The notes beneath the pieces are model-generated. The model saw nothing but the letters and a program-made list of their open reading frames with translations. It ran no database searches and was not told the origin of the DNA. A stretch of 64,000 bases of DNA from Mangifera indica (Eukaryota; Streptophyta; Magnoliopsida; Sapindales; Anacardiaceae), in contig NC_058151.1 of NCBI RefSeq assembly GCF_011075055.1, forward strand, positions 12,963,800 to 13,027,799. The letters are read 5' to 3'. Within the stretch, counting starts at the first letter, position 1. Every line of letters begins with the position of its first letter. Shown here one piece after another: positions 1-11,150 of this stretch. The position numbers and the translations under genes are program-made.

Positions 1-599
1 AAGAAAATAAAATTTAAGTTTATTTTTAATATTATGTATGAAATAACTATTTTGCTTTTAAAACTAACAAAATCAACTATCTATAAGTGAATAAATGAGA
101 TTTTCAAAGTTAAGAGATAACTCTCACCTCTTACTTGGACATCTGATCAATGTCAAATGAAATTGAGGAGACAAAGAAGAAGATTTAGTCTTCGTCTAGG
201 AAAACGATCATCTTCCTAGAGAAAGATGAGTGTCTTTCTTTCTTCATCTCCCCAACTTTATTCGATGCCAATTAGGTGTTCAGGTGAGAGAAGAGAGATC
301 GTCAAAGGGAGAGACCGCTGGCAATGGCACCGGAGATGATACCAAAGTTTGAAAGCTAAACCCTAGAGGGAAAATGTTATTTTTTAAAACTTAGTCTATA
401 GGAAAATGGTTAGTTTTTAGGGTTAAGAGGAAAAGAAAAGAAAATTTAAGTTTATTTTTAATATTATATATGAAATAACTATTTTTCTTTTAAAACTAAC
501 AAAATCAATTATTTATAGGTAGATAAATAAAATTTTTAAAGTTAAGAGATAAGAATTTTCGAAAAGATGATACTTTGGGTGGGAATAAGTCCTTTGGCC
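1..599. mobile_element. Mutator-type MITE, right-hand part (GGCCAAA family)
   Basis: The stretch ends at 599 with the terminal inverted repeat that, read on the - strand, begins GGCCAAAGGACTTATTCCCA. The same end occurs in the complete elements at 61250-61921 and 61995-62496. The interior also matches that family: a block rich in TCTTC near 180-230 and an AAACCCTAGAGGGAAAAT motif near 358-375. About 120 bp is duplicated inside the copy (1-115 against 433-555). The left end lies outside the window or is lost, so no target duplication can be checked. Confidence 0.6.
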
Positions 600-2513
600 T
601 TTTACCAATTATGAATTGTGAAAGGTTGATGCCACTTAGCCTTAGCTTACGAAACCAGCCTATGACGCACTTAAACTCATGTGACCACAATGTTTATCCA
701 AGACATGCAACTTGTAACCTCAAACTTATATCCAAGACATACAACTTAAAATAACTTAAGTCATGTCGATAAGCAACGTATAGGCTTACACCGCAAATCA
801 AGTGTATGTGGATCACAACCCACGCCACACGAATGCTCAATCACACTATGGGTGCACCAAGGTAACTTAAGTCATAAGTGAACTGAACATTCGATATCAC
901 CACAAGATGATTTGATTCGCAACGACTTCAAGGCGTTGTCGATCTCCCTTCTTGACAGGAATGGTGATCCCTGAGATCACCTTAATGCCTTCAATACTCT
1001 GATGGAGCTCCACTAGGTATCAGAGCATGTTAGCTATTGTTGTTTAATAGTTACATCACTTAGCAGAAGTGCTTGATTTAGGTGTCTAAATGACACCTGA
1101 GGATAGAAAGTTTTGTAGTAACTTCAAAGCTCGTTGGTTCAAAAGCATCAACCAACACCCCATTGAAGAGCAAGAGTAAATTGGAGGGTAAAAGAAAAGA
1201 AATAAAAGATAATCACAAAGTGTTCACAAAGCACTAGATTAAAAAATAACCTATTTGACATCAATAATTTTAACATGTTAAATCTACCGCTATTTTTAAT
1301 TGGAGTTTTTTAATACAATAATCTTGTAAAACATGGACCTAACCATCAAAACCTGACACCAACCATGTAGAGAATTAAATTACCTAATTGCTTTCTGTTA
1401 CACTGTCTTTCTTCTCCTCTGCCATTTTTTTCTTTTCTTCTTTTCCATCTTCGCCATGTCCTCTAAATTGACCCATGCCTCCACTCTCACCACCCCCCCC
1501 CCCCCCCCCCCCCCCCCCCAACCCAACTCTCATAATCACTTCACCCAATACCACACCTTACTTTAAAACCAACAATCTTGCAAATCAACGACACAAATAT
1601 CCCAACCTCACACCAACAATCTTGTAGATCAATGACTACTCTTTTTCAAAATTAACAAAATTGGCAATAGTGATGTCCTTGGTGGCATTGAAAAAAGAAA
1701 GAGAGAGTATGTTAACAAAATTGGGTGGTGGGTGGATAGAGGGGATGGGGTAGTGATTTAAGTTTCTAAAATTTTGTGGTGATTTTGAATTGAGGGAGTG
1801 ATGAAGGCAATAGTGATGTTCTTGGTGGCATTGAAAAAAGAAAGAGAGAGTATGTTATCCTTTGGACTTTTGTTTCATCAAGTTTCAAGTTTCACTGGAT
1901 TTGTTGTAGATCAGAAGATGGGAAAACCAACAAGCCCCCTTTGCTTAAAAATCTATTACTCAAGGACCCGATGAACTGTGATAGTGAAAAGGTTGGAGAT
2001 CTGGCCAAAGAAGGTGACAGCCTTGCAAAAAGTAGAGAGAAGTGGGAGGTGGAGTGTAACGATTTGGAAAATGGAGTCCCAATTGGATACGTTTGGTTAG
2101 GTTGGAGTTAAAATCGAACTTTGAATGAGACAACTGAGCTGCAGGCTGGCCTATCACGTGTTCTCCATTTATGGCAAGAGATACGTTACTCCTTTTGAGT
2201 CTTATCACTTCACCGGTATCTTTGTGATGTGGCCATGACATAACATTATGCCTTACGATTTGTATCACTTCACTGTCTACACCCACATTTTTGTGATGAC
2301 CACAACTTTCAAAGAAAGTTTGAAAATTTAACTGAGTATTCACATGATATTAAAGTCTAACATTGTTCGCTCTTTCCATGTTAGCAAAGGCCAGAAAAAA
2401 GTCAAGACCAAAACAACCAATTGGAGAACGGACCGGCAATATCATGTAAACTGTCTAAAATGTTAAAACAGTCATATTAATTAACATCTCCTTCAGTCTG
2501 AATTCTGGCTTTC
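600..2513. other. Gene-free stretch left of the acyltransferase array
   Basis: I see no supported gene here. It contains a GGTATCAGAGC string near 1015, which resembles the initiator-Met tRNA primer site of copia elements, but no LTR is visible beside it. It also holds a run of 27 C at 1493-1519. A block of about 50 bp (GGCAATAGTGATGT through GAGAGTATGTTA) occurs at about 1662-1711 and again at about 1808-1857. A 127-codon open frame on the - strand (2343-1960) shows no recognisable domain. Confidence 0.5.
1493..1519. repeat. Poly-C tract (27 C)
   Basis: An uninterrupted run of 27 cytosines lies in otherwise AT-rich intergenic DNA. Two comparable runs occur at 40356-40385 and 63546-63585. 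It could form a G-quadruplex on the - strand, or its length could be an assembly estimate. Confidence 0.95.
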
Positions 2514-3905
2514 ATGGCAACTTCCAACACCATTAAAATACAGGAGGTTTCTCAGGTTACTCCTTTCTCCGACTCAACCACTGAGTTTTCTCTTCCTCTA
2601 ACAAAATTCGATACGCTTTGGATCAAGTTTCCTCCGGTTGAGCGCCTTTACTTCTACCAAATCACTGACTTAACCCCTCATTTCTTCCACTCTTTTATCC
2701 TCCCAGACCTAAAGCACTCTCTTTCCCTCGCTCTCCTTCAGTATCTTCCTCTTGCTGGTAATCTAATCTGGCCCCCAGATGCCCCAAAGCCTTTCATCTA
2801 CTACTCCCCAGACGACGGGGTTTCTGTCACCGTTGCAGAATCTACCGCCGACCTCAATTCGATTTCTGATAATGGAATCCATGAAGCTTCTGAGCTTCAT
2901 CCTTTAATCCCCCAGTTGGTGACATCTGATGACAAAGCAGCGATGATCGCTTTACAGATAACTTTGTTTCCAAATCAAGGATTTTGCATCGGAATAACAA
3001 CCCACCATGCTATACTTGATGGGAGAAGCTCAACCATGTTTATCAAGTCTTGGGCTTATCTATGCAAACAATTAGGTGAAGATCTAGAAGAAGAACCTTC
3101 TTTGTCACCACAACTGATCCCGTCTTTTGACCGATCAGTCATCACAGATCCCACCGGAATCGACATGGAGTATGTCAACAACTGGGTTGCTTATACCAAC
3201 ACACGAAGCTTGAAGCTTCTGCCAAACATAGTACCGAATACCGATTGGGTTCGCGCCACATTCGAGTTGACCCGTGATGATATTCAGAAAATAAGGAATC
3301 AGGTGTTGCTTATATTTAACAAGGAGAGGGAAGAGAAACAAGAACAGTTTCATTTATCAACTTTTGTGCTGACATTGGCATATGCATTCGTCTGTTTGGT
3401 TAAAGCGAGAAGACAGGACGATGACAGAGAAATACTTTACGGATTCACAGCAGATTACAGGACCCGTTTAGATCCCCCAGTTCCATTGAATTATGTTGGC
3501 AACTGCGTTATGCCACATTATTTCTATGCAACGGCAAGAGATTTCACAGATGAAAACGGGGTTGCCTTTGCTGCAGAGAAGTTAAGCGATGTGATCAAAG
3601 CACTAGAAAGGGGAGAACTTGAAGGAAGAAAAGATACACTTTCAAGGCTGATGCCATTCCTAAAAGCTCTGTCCGAAGGAGTACAAGGTCTGTCGGTAGC
3701 CGGGTCGACTCAGTTTGACGTCTACGGATCCGATTTCAGGTGGGGGAGACCCAGAAAGGTAGAGATTGTGTCGATAGATAGGAGTGGAGCCCTTGCTTTG
3801 GCGAAAAGCAGAGATAAAACCGGCGTTGTCGAGATTGGTTTAGCTTTGAAGAAGCAAGAAATGGAAGTTTTTGCTTCTCTATTTGTTGATGGGCTCAAAG
3901 ATTGA
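2514..3905 (+). CDS. BAHD acyltransferase (anthocyanin/phenolic-glucoside acyltransferase type), copy 1
   Basis: A single open frame of 463 residues, the usual length for the family. BAHD enzymes transfer an acyl group from an acyl-CoA (malonyl-, coumaroyl- or similar) to a hydroxyl of a plant metabolite in the cytosol. The catalytic HxxxD motif is HAILD at residues 165-169. The motif of the anthocyanin/flavonoid acyltransferase clade (usually YFGNC) is present as NYVGNC. The structural motif near the C-terminus reads DFRWG (407-411) where the family has DFGWG; copies at 12026 and 16987 share this change. The start is the MATSN methionine, whose surroundings are conserved in the other copies. 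The frame has no intron, as is common in this clade. It differs from the 12026 copy at about 21 of 463 residues, so the two are recent duplicates. The acceptor and acyl donor cannot be told from sequence. Confidence 0.93.
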   Translation: MATSNTIKIQEVSQVTPFSDSTTEFSLPLTKFDTLWIKFPPVERLYFYQITDLTPHFFHSFILPDLKHSLSLALLQYLPLAGNLIWPPDAPKPFIYYSPDDGVSVTVAESTADLNSISDNGIHEASELHPLIPQLVTSDDKAAMIALQITLFPNQGFCIGITTHHAILDGRSSTMFIKSWAYLCKQLGEDLEEEPSLSPQLIPSFDRSVITDPTGIDMEYVNNWVAYTNTRSLKLLPNIVPNTDWVRATFELTRDDIQKIRNQVLLIFNKEREEKQEQFHLSTFVLTLAYAFVCLVKARRQDDDREILYGFTADYRTRLDPPVPLNYVGNCVMPHYFYATARDFTDENGVAFAAEKLSDVIKALERGELEGRKDTLSRLMPFLKALSEGVQGLSVAGSTQFDVYGSDFRWGRPRKVEIVSIDRSGALALAKSRDKTGVVEIGLALKKQEMEVFASLFVDGLKD

Positions 3906-6082
3906 CATGTATTCAGCACATTTGATTTTCTTTTACGTGTATTTGTTCAAATTTCCCTATTGTCTGTCAAGAAAATAATCAAGTCTAGAAGATGTTTGGA
4001 GTCTCGTTTTCCCAATTTTATGAATAATTATCTCAATTTCATGCTAAATTGCACTACTTTGAATATTTTCTCTCTCAATTTCTTCCTATTTGTCTTATGT
4101 AATATTTGCATCACCATGTCAACCTGAACAATTTATATTTAATACAACTTATCGGAAAACGAAACTTTAGATATAGACCATACATTCGAGAAGGAACAAG
4201 AGCCAGCAAATATTTGTAGGCAACAATACAACAACAAACTAATGGATAAACATGACAATAATAATACATACTTTCACATGGAGTAGTATGACTAGTACAA
4301 TTATAACATTAAAGTTGGCTTGTCATATTGCTGTGAGAATAGTTTTAAGTCAACAAATGATTAGATTATTTAAAAAGATTACCAAACTAAGGTGACATAT
4401 ATATATAAGGTTTCTCTTGAGGGCAAGTGACATGTAAACTTAAATAAACATTGAAAATATACAAATATATAGTCATACTAACACTCAATCCTAAAGAATA
4501 GTCATAGCTTACATATCCAAAAAGTTCAATCAATTATATCAGACCTCCACGAGAAAGGCTGTTCAGGTTATATATCAGACCAACACCAAAGGAGAATGAG
4601 ATAGAAAGGCTATATCAATTCCTCAAAGTACTTAATGAAACATACAATGCAGAGAGATCAAATTTTCTTTGTAACAAACCACTACCCTCTCTTCCTAATG
4701 TTTATTTTTTGAGGCGACAACCAATGCAGCTATCATTAGCCAAAGGAACAGGAAGAACCGAGCCAACTAGTGCAACTAAACAACCTGACTTAAAAATATA
4801 CGCTTAATGGTCTTACTCAAAGATGACAAGCAAAGTAGCCCCAGCGTGTTGGTAAGATGTCTAAGGCTCTCTTTATACATGAAGGTTAATTGGATCTTGT
4901 ATAGTGGGGCTTTAGACAATGGCAGGCTCTCGAGGTACCCTTGGCTTTAAAAATTGTCCATCTTAGTATATTTAAAATATCAATACATAACCTTTAAATG
5001 ATTATATTCACCTCTTATATTCATTATTTTTTTATTGATCTTTTTATATTTTATTTTTATTTAACCTGACCCTTTTAAGTTTTATTTTTTAATTTGTCAC
5101 TTGCCTTAGACCATATCATCTCATACCTTACGTTACCAAGATCCAAATCCAAACTCTCAAATGCAATACGGGTAAGCTTGCCAAATGGAGCACAAGTTCA
5201 CATTGATCACATCCCATCTCACCAAGAGCTTGTCAATATCTTCACTAAGGCACTTGGGACTAAGGAATTTCATATATATTGACAAGTCATGATGTGCAAT
5301 CACAATGCATCCTTTAAACAAATTAGAGAATATTTAAAATTAATAAAGTAAACAAACACATTCAAATAAATATAAATAATAAAGAGAAATAATACATGAT
5401 TTATTTTAGTTTACCTAAAAACAAGGTCATATTTAATAGGGTTAACATTATTTCAATATTTTATCACTTTTTTTGTTATCTTTAATGTATTTATTAATAA
5501 ATTGTTAACTCACTTATATAAAAAATAATATATTTATATACTCGAATTCTTATGAATTATCACTGAGATAAACTATACTAAAATTCTTATTCTTATGTTA
5601 ACTTGGGGACGTTACTTCTCCCCAACTCACTCACTGAAGAGTGGGGCCTCTGCCCACTGACGGAATAGCAGAACTATGTGTGTGTGTCTATGAAGAAATC
5701 ACCAATTCCAACATCTTCCACGCTGGCTTTTAAGAGAGTGAGACATTCCATGATTGGCAATATCATAAAATTGAAGAAAAGAATTCAAAAACTCATTTGA
5801 AACAGTTGTAGTTTCCTTCCTTCATATTATTCTATTATATTTAATGTGTGTTTTGATAATGCAAGGAGAGAGATGATTATTGGTCAAATCTATTTTGAGA
5901 TTCTCCATTTTAAGCATAGAAAAGGGAGAGAGGAAATATGGTGAAGAATTTAAATTAGATGATGCACAACGAAAAAGAATTCATCGGTCCAATTTGTAAT
6001 GACATGAGCACAAACGAAAAAGAGATAGAAAACAATATAGTTTGGTCCTTCTCTACAGTTCTTTAATTTTAGTTAAGGGTTT
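3906..6082. other. Intergenic DNA between acyltransferase copy 1 and the duplicated block
   Basis: AT-rich sequence without a supported intact gene. It includes the small copia relic at 5094-5282. A stretch at about 4960-5090 resembles about 14640-14790, so a dispersed repeat is present. No promoter or terminator could be placed with confidence. Confidence 0.5.
5094..5282 (+). pseudogene. Ty1/copia polyprotein relic
   Basis: A 62-codon open frame joins two short stretches that resemble separate parts of copia polyproteins. One is RVSLPNGAQVHI, like the motif that precedes the gag-pre-integrase segment. The other is IPSHQELVNIFTKALG, like the C-terminal end of the RNase H region. The two are normally more than 800 residues apart, so this is an internally deleted relic with no function. 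No LTRs are seen beside it. Confidence 0.55.
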
Positions 6083-6820
6083 TTGACTAAAATACGAAGT
6101 ACTCCTTTACTGTCGCCAACCTCCACAGCACTTGTGTTGCGGCTTTTCTTTTTGCCCAATCATCACTACTCCAACCCCATTAGCTCCACCTCTCCCCCAG
6201 CATTAAAGTCAATCACACTCCCAACCACCACCAAAGTTGCCGCCTTGGCCTTGAACACTTCATTCTTCACCAATATCTCTAATCTCGCTAACATCCTCTC
6301 CAGTTTTCTGGTGTTTGGATCTAGCGTTGCATTGATCATTGTCGCAAGACACAACGTTGCACCGAGATTATAACTGAGAAATGCATGATCCTGAAGTTGC
6401 AATTTGGGCATTGGAAAGCGTTTTAAAGACGAGGGAGAGTGGTGGTGAAGCTGATGAAACAGAGGCTAATGATGAAAACAATAAACGATAAAATTAGTAG
6501 AATATTAAAATTTAAAAACAAAAATTTGGGTTTGAGTTTTATAACATTTGTAAAACCATAACTTATCTAGTGTCGTGGATTTGATCATTATATTTCAGAT
6601 TTGTTTAATCCGAAAAGAAGTCCCAATTATCAAAAAAATAATGATAATAATAACAGGCAAGATCTTGAGTGCCAGAGCATCATCAGTGTAGAAATAGAGC
6701 ATATTAGAGCTCTCTCCTATGCCTCCTACAAAATCAGGGTCGCCTCCAAAGGAAATGGTGACATGCAGCAATGCATCCCGACATTTTTTCACCCAAGTAA
6801 CATTTCATAATGGGCACACA
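6083..6820 (-). pseudogene. Unidentified conserved block, copy 1 (possible gene remnant)
   Basis: This block is repeated at 13899-14600 with high nucleotide similarity. On the - strand each copy has two open stretches. The upstream one includes HVTISFGGD, DFVGG and GESSNMLYFYTD (about 6792-6650). The downstream one includes MLARLEILVKNEVFKAKAAT and GSVIDFN (6411-6166). The order suggests two exons of one gene or a retained gene fragment. I do not recognise the family. Several differences between the copies change amino acids and no full gene can be built, so decay is more likely than function. The + strand is also open in places, so the coding strand is an inference. Confidence 0.35.
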
Positions 6821-6829
6821 GAGAAATAA

Positions 6830-7528
6830 CATGTGAAACAATTCATAATGATAAGTAACATTTTACTACCTAAGGTTTGGGCAAAAAACATTTTTCCACC
6901 TAATTGACACAAAAAATATTTTCAACCTAAAACTAAACTTTGTTATAAAAACTAAAAGTAAAATAAGAATTTTGTCATCAATTAATATTAAAAAAATATT
7001 TTTTTATCATACCCAAATATTTCATATGTGACAATTTAATCATTAAAAATGTTTAAAAACTCACAAATTAATCTCTTAATTTTTTTAAATTCTTATATAT
7101 TTTAAAACTACTATGTGATCTCAATAGTTATAATATGATATTAATTTTCATGATTTGTTACATTATATTTAATTTTTTAGGGTATAATTGTTACTTTTTA
7201 AACTATAGGGATAGATTTATATTTTAAAATTTTTAAAAGACCCTAAACTTTTTTTAAATTTTAATAACATCCTAAAATTTAAAAATAATTTAAAAGAAGG
7301 ATCTCATATTTTTAAAATTATATTAAAAACACCTCTACCTATAAGAACAGAGGAAGAAAAGTGAGAATAGAAGCAAGAGACTTTAACGTTGTAAATTACT
7401 CTTATAAAAGTATCTCCAATTCATCAAGCTTTAATCATTAATCCCTGCAAGATAATCATCGACAGGATCTTTTTGAGAATCATTAAGATCAGAGCATTAA
7501 CATCTTCCTTCATCTTAATCCTCCATGC
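6830..7528. other. 5' flank of the copy-2 acyltransferase pseudogene
   Basis: AT-rich sequence closely matching the flank of the intact copy at 16987 (about 15776-16336 plus 16850-16986). The last 130 bp before the start codon are nearly identical in both copies, which suggests a shared core promoter and leader. The two flanks differ by about 510 bp of extra sequence in the 16987 copy. Confidence 0.6.
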
Positions 7529-7729
7529 ATGGCGTCATTCAACAACGTTAAAATACAGGAGGTTTCTAAAGTGACTTCTCCCTTCGATTCCATTACTGAG
7601 TTTTCTCTCCCTCTGACCTTATACGACACTTATTGGTTCGATTTTCCGCCTGTTGAACGCCTTTACTTGTATCAAATCACTCACTTAACCCCTCACTTCT
7701 TCTACTCAGTTATCCTCCCAGACCTCAAG

Positions 7730-7773
<44 letters not shown>

Positions 7774-8003
7774 TCCATTATTTCCCTCTTGCTGGTAACC
7801 TTACTGGCCCCCGGATGCCTCAAAGCCATTCATCTACTACTCCCCGGACGTTGGTGTTTCAGTCACTGTTGGAGAGTCCACCGCCGACTTCAATTCGCTC
7901 TCTGATAATGGAGTTCATGAGGCCGCGGAACTTCATCCTTTAATCCCTCAATTGGTGGCTTCTGATGTGATAGCTGTACAAATAACTTTGTTACCAGGTT
8001 TTT
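7529..8003 (+). pseudogene. BAHD acyltransferase pseudogene, copy 2 (5' third only)
   Basis: The start codon and first 70 or so codons match the intact gene at 16987 closely. The reading frame is then lost at an expanded CT run (about 7733-7766) where the intact copy has only a few CT units. Further lesions follow: a one-base loss where the intact gene has CTTATCTGG, and a 12-base deletion that removes DKAA codons. Similarity ends near 8003, before the position of the catalytic HxxxD motif. The remaining two thirds of the gene are missing and AT-rich DNA follows. It cannot encode an active enzyme. Confidence 0.9.
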
Positions 8004-8316
8004 GAAACGAGGTATATTATAAGTGGTATAAAATTAATAAGATATAATAAATATATTATATGGTATAATATGTATTTTATAATATAATATATATTATTGA
8101 TATTAATCAATTTTTTTTTTAAGGAAATAATGAGATAGTATCATTATATATAAAAAATTTTAAAATAATAATATATTAATTAATTTTATATTATTTTATT
8201 AATATTTTATTATTTTATATTTTAAATTTTAATTCATATCGAAAAAATTGACCAATAACAGGAGAGTTGTCAAAGTTAGCCCAATACATCAAAGTTAGCC
8301 CAATACTTATAAACAA

Positions 8317-9400
8317 GGGAAATTGAAATTTTTAGCACTATTTTATTCCGTGTATACAAAATTGTCACCTATCCTAAAGCTTTCACAAATATACCACAAC
8401 AGTACTCACCTTCCCCAAAATACCCCTCTTCAATCTTTCATGCACAAATTCTCTCTCTTCTTCTCTGTAACTTTTTTTTCTCTTTTTCCTCTTCTTCCAA
8501 AGTGATAAAGGAATCACTCTCTCTTCTTCCTCATCTTAAAAAACAAAAGCAACAAATTACTTTGAAGAATTCTTCAGATTTAAGAATTCTTCAAAGTAAG
8601 GATTTAAAAAAGAAAAGATCAACCCACAAAAAAACTCAGCTACATCAATTTTATATCCTGGAAGAAATGACCATAAAAAAAGATCATTTAGTAGGATTTA
8701 ACTGGAAAAAAAAATTAACATTTAAGGATTAAAACTGAAAAAAAAATTTACGATTAACCGAAAAAAAACAAACGTAGGCGTGAAATTCTAGAAATTATTC
8801 ATGTGTTGTACATATAAGGAATATATTATAATATTATATAATATAATATTATAATAATATATATTATATTATATTATTATATATAATAATATATATAATA
8901 TATTATTTTATTATAATATTATAATAATATTAAAATATATTATATTATTAATAATTATATATTTTATATATATATAAAAGGGTTGGCGAAATCGCCAACC
9001 CTTGGCGCCAAGGGTTGGCGATTCCACCGACTATTTATACTAATATATATAATATATTATATATATTATTATATTAATATATTAATTTTTTATATTATTA
9101 TATAATATATTATAATATTATTATATCATAATATATATAAAGGGTTGGTGACCCCAACCCTTTATATTAATATATATAATATATTATATTATAATATTAT
9201 ATATTATATAAATAATATATTATATATATTATATAATATAATAATATAATTTATATTAATATATAATATATTATATAATATTATATTATACATAATATAT
9301 TATCATATAATTATAATATTCTAATTAAAAATATAATATAAATAATATATTAATATAATAATATATATAATATATTATAATATATAAAATATATTATATA
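8317..9400 (+). repeat. Left inverted arm of the foldback element
   Basis: The arm pairs with 10740-11798 on the - strand. Conserved landmarks in order are GAAATTTTTAGCAC, CATTTAGTAGGATT, ACATATAAGGAATATATTAT, the island at 8977-9038 and the island at 9141-9163. The inner boundary is approximate because simple A/T sequence makes the alignment loose beyond about 9350. Confidence 0.75.
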
Positions 9401-10718
9401 TAATATTATTATAATATATTATAATATTATACATATAATATTAATATATATAATATTAATATTAAAATTAATATTATAATATTAAAAATAAACAAAAGGT
9501 AGTACGCCAACCCTTGGCGCCAAAAGGGTTGGCCTCCTTTTTTAATTTATTTTAATAATATAATAATATAATATAATATTATAATATATATTATATTATA
9601 ATATATAAAATATATTATATTATAATAATATATTATATATTATAATATAATAATATATATTATAATATTATATATTAATATTATAATATAATATATAATA
9701 TTATAATATTAATATAATATAATATAATTATAATATTTTATATTATAATATTATATATAATATATATTACCAAGGGTTGGCGCCGCCAACCCTTCGCGTC
9801 CCCAACCCTTAGTTATTATATATATATATATTATATATATAATATTATATATTATATATTATAATATATATAATTAAAATATTAAAATTATATATTATAA
9901 TATATTATATATAATATTATAATATATATGAATACATATTATAATATATTTATATATATATTATAATAATATAAAAAAATATATATGTATTCATATATTA
10001 ATATTATATATATATATGTAAAAGGAGTTTGGGTTAGCGATAAAGGAAATTGGCCTGTAGCATTAATGTAGAGTGGGCTCACCCTTTATAAAGCAAAACA
10101 AGTGGTGTGGGAAAGGTTGGCGCAATAATTCCTAGAATTTCCAGTTTGCTTTTTTTTTTTTCCGTTAATATATTATATATATTTTATTATATAATTATAT
10201 GTTATAATATTATATATTATGTAATATATTATATAATTATTTTATAATATAATTATAATTATATTATATATAATATATTATCTTTAATTATATTATATTT
10301 AATATATTATAATATATAATTATAATTATATATTATATTATATATAATATATTATATTATATTTTAAATTAGAATATTATAATTATATTATATTATTATA
10401 TATTATAATATATAATATTATATAATATAATATATGTATATATTATTTGCCATTTTATATAATATATAATATGTTTTATTTTATTTCATAAAAGGGTGCG
10501 TATGTCAATGCTTACATTTTATCTTTTATAAAGAGATGAGACATATATAAATAAAAATGCTACAGTATTATATTATAATATAATATATATATATATATAA
10601 TATATAAACCAAGGGTGTCATTTTATATATATAATATATAAACCAAGGGTTGGCGACATCGCCAACCCCCTTGGTAACAAAATTATATTTTATATATATA
10701 TAAATATATATATATATA

Positions 10719-10769
<51 letters not shown>

Positions 10770-11150
10770 TTAATTATATTATATATTAATATAATATATT
10801 ATATATAATATAATATATTATTTATATTATATTTTTAATTAGAATGTTATAATTATATTATAATATATTATGTATAATATAATATTATATAATATATTAT
10901 ATATTAATATAAATTCTAATTATATTATAATATTATATAATATATTATTTATATAATATATAATATTATAATATATTATATTATATATATTAATATAAAG
11001 GGTTGGCGGTCACCAACCCTTTATATATATTATAATATAATAATATTATAATATATTATTTAATAATATAAAAAATTAATATATTAATATTAATATATAT
11101 AATATATTATATATATTAGTATAAATGGTTGGTGGAATCGCCAACCCTTT
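8977..11150. repeat. Dispersed GGGTTGGCG/CGCCAACCC islands
   Basis: Short GC islands punctuate the A/T-only interior at about 8977-9038, 9141-9163, 9497-9540, 9770-9812, 10641-10676, 10997-11022 and 11124-11150. Most are palindromes of the form GGGTTGGCGA-N-CGCCAACCC, several with a nearby TTGGCGCCAA. A divergent segment at 10021-10160 has GGGTTAGCG and GGTTGGCGC plus a copy of part of the outer arm (CCTAGAATTTCC then a T run). Spacing is irregular. Confidence 0.85.

Noticed and set aside
1010..1030. GGTATCAGAGC as a retrotransposon primer-binding site
   Set aside because: No LTR ends beside it and no polyprotein relic was found nearby.
1960..2343. 127-codon frame on the - strand
   Set aside because: No domain, no family resemblance and no splice context that I can recognise.
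3135..3353. Antisense frames inside the acyltransferase genes (also 12647-12865, 17608-17832 and 33182-33598)
   Set aside because: They recur at the same place because the sense genes are homologous. They are shadows of the coding strand.
8977..11150. GGGTTGGCG islands as a CRISPR-like array
   Set aside because: Spacing is irregular, the spacers are simple A/T sequence, and the host is a plant. The islands belong to a transposable element.
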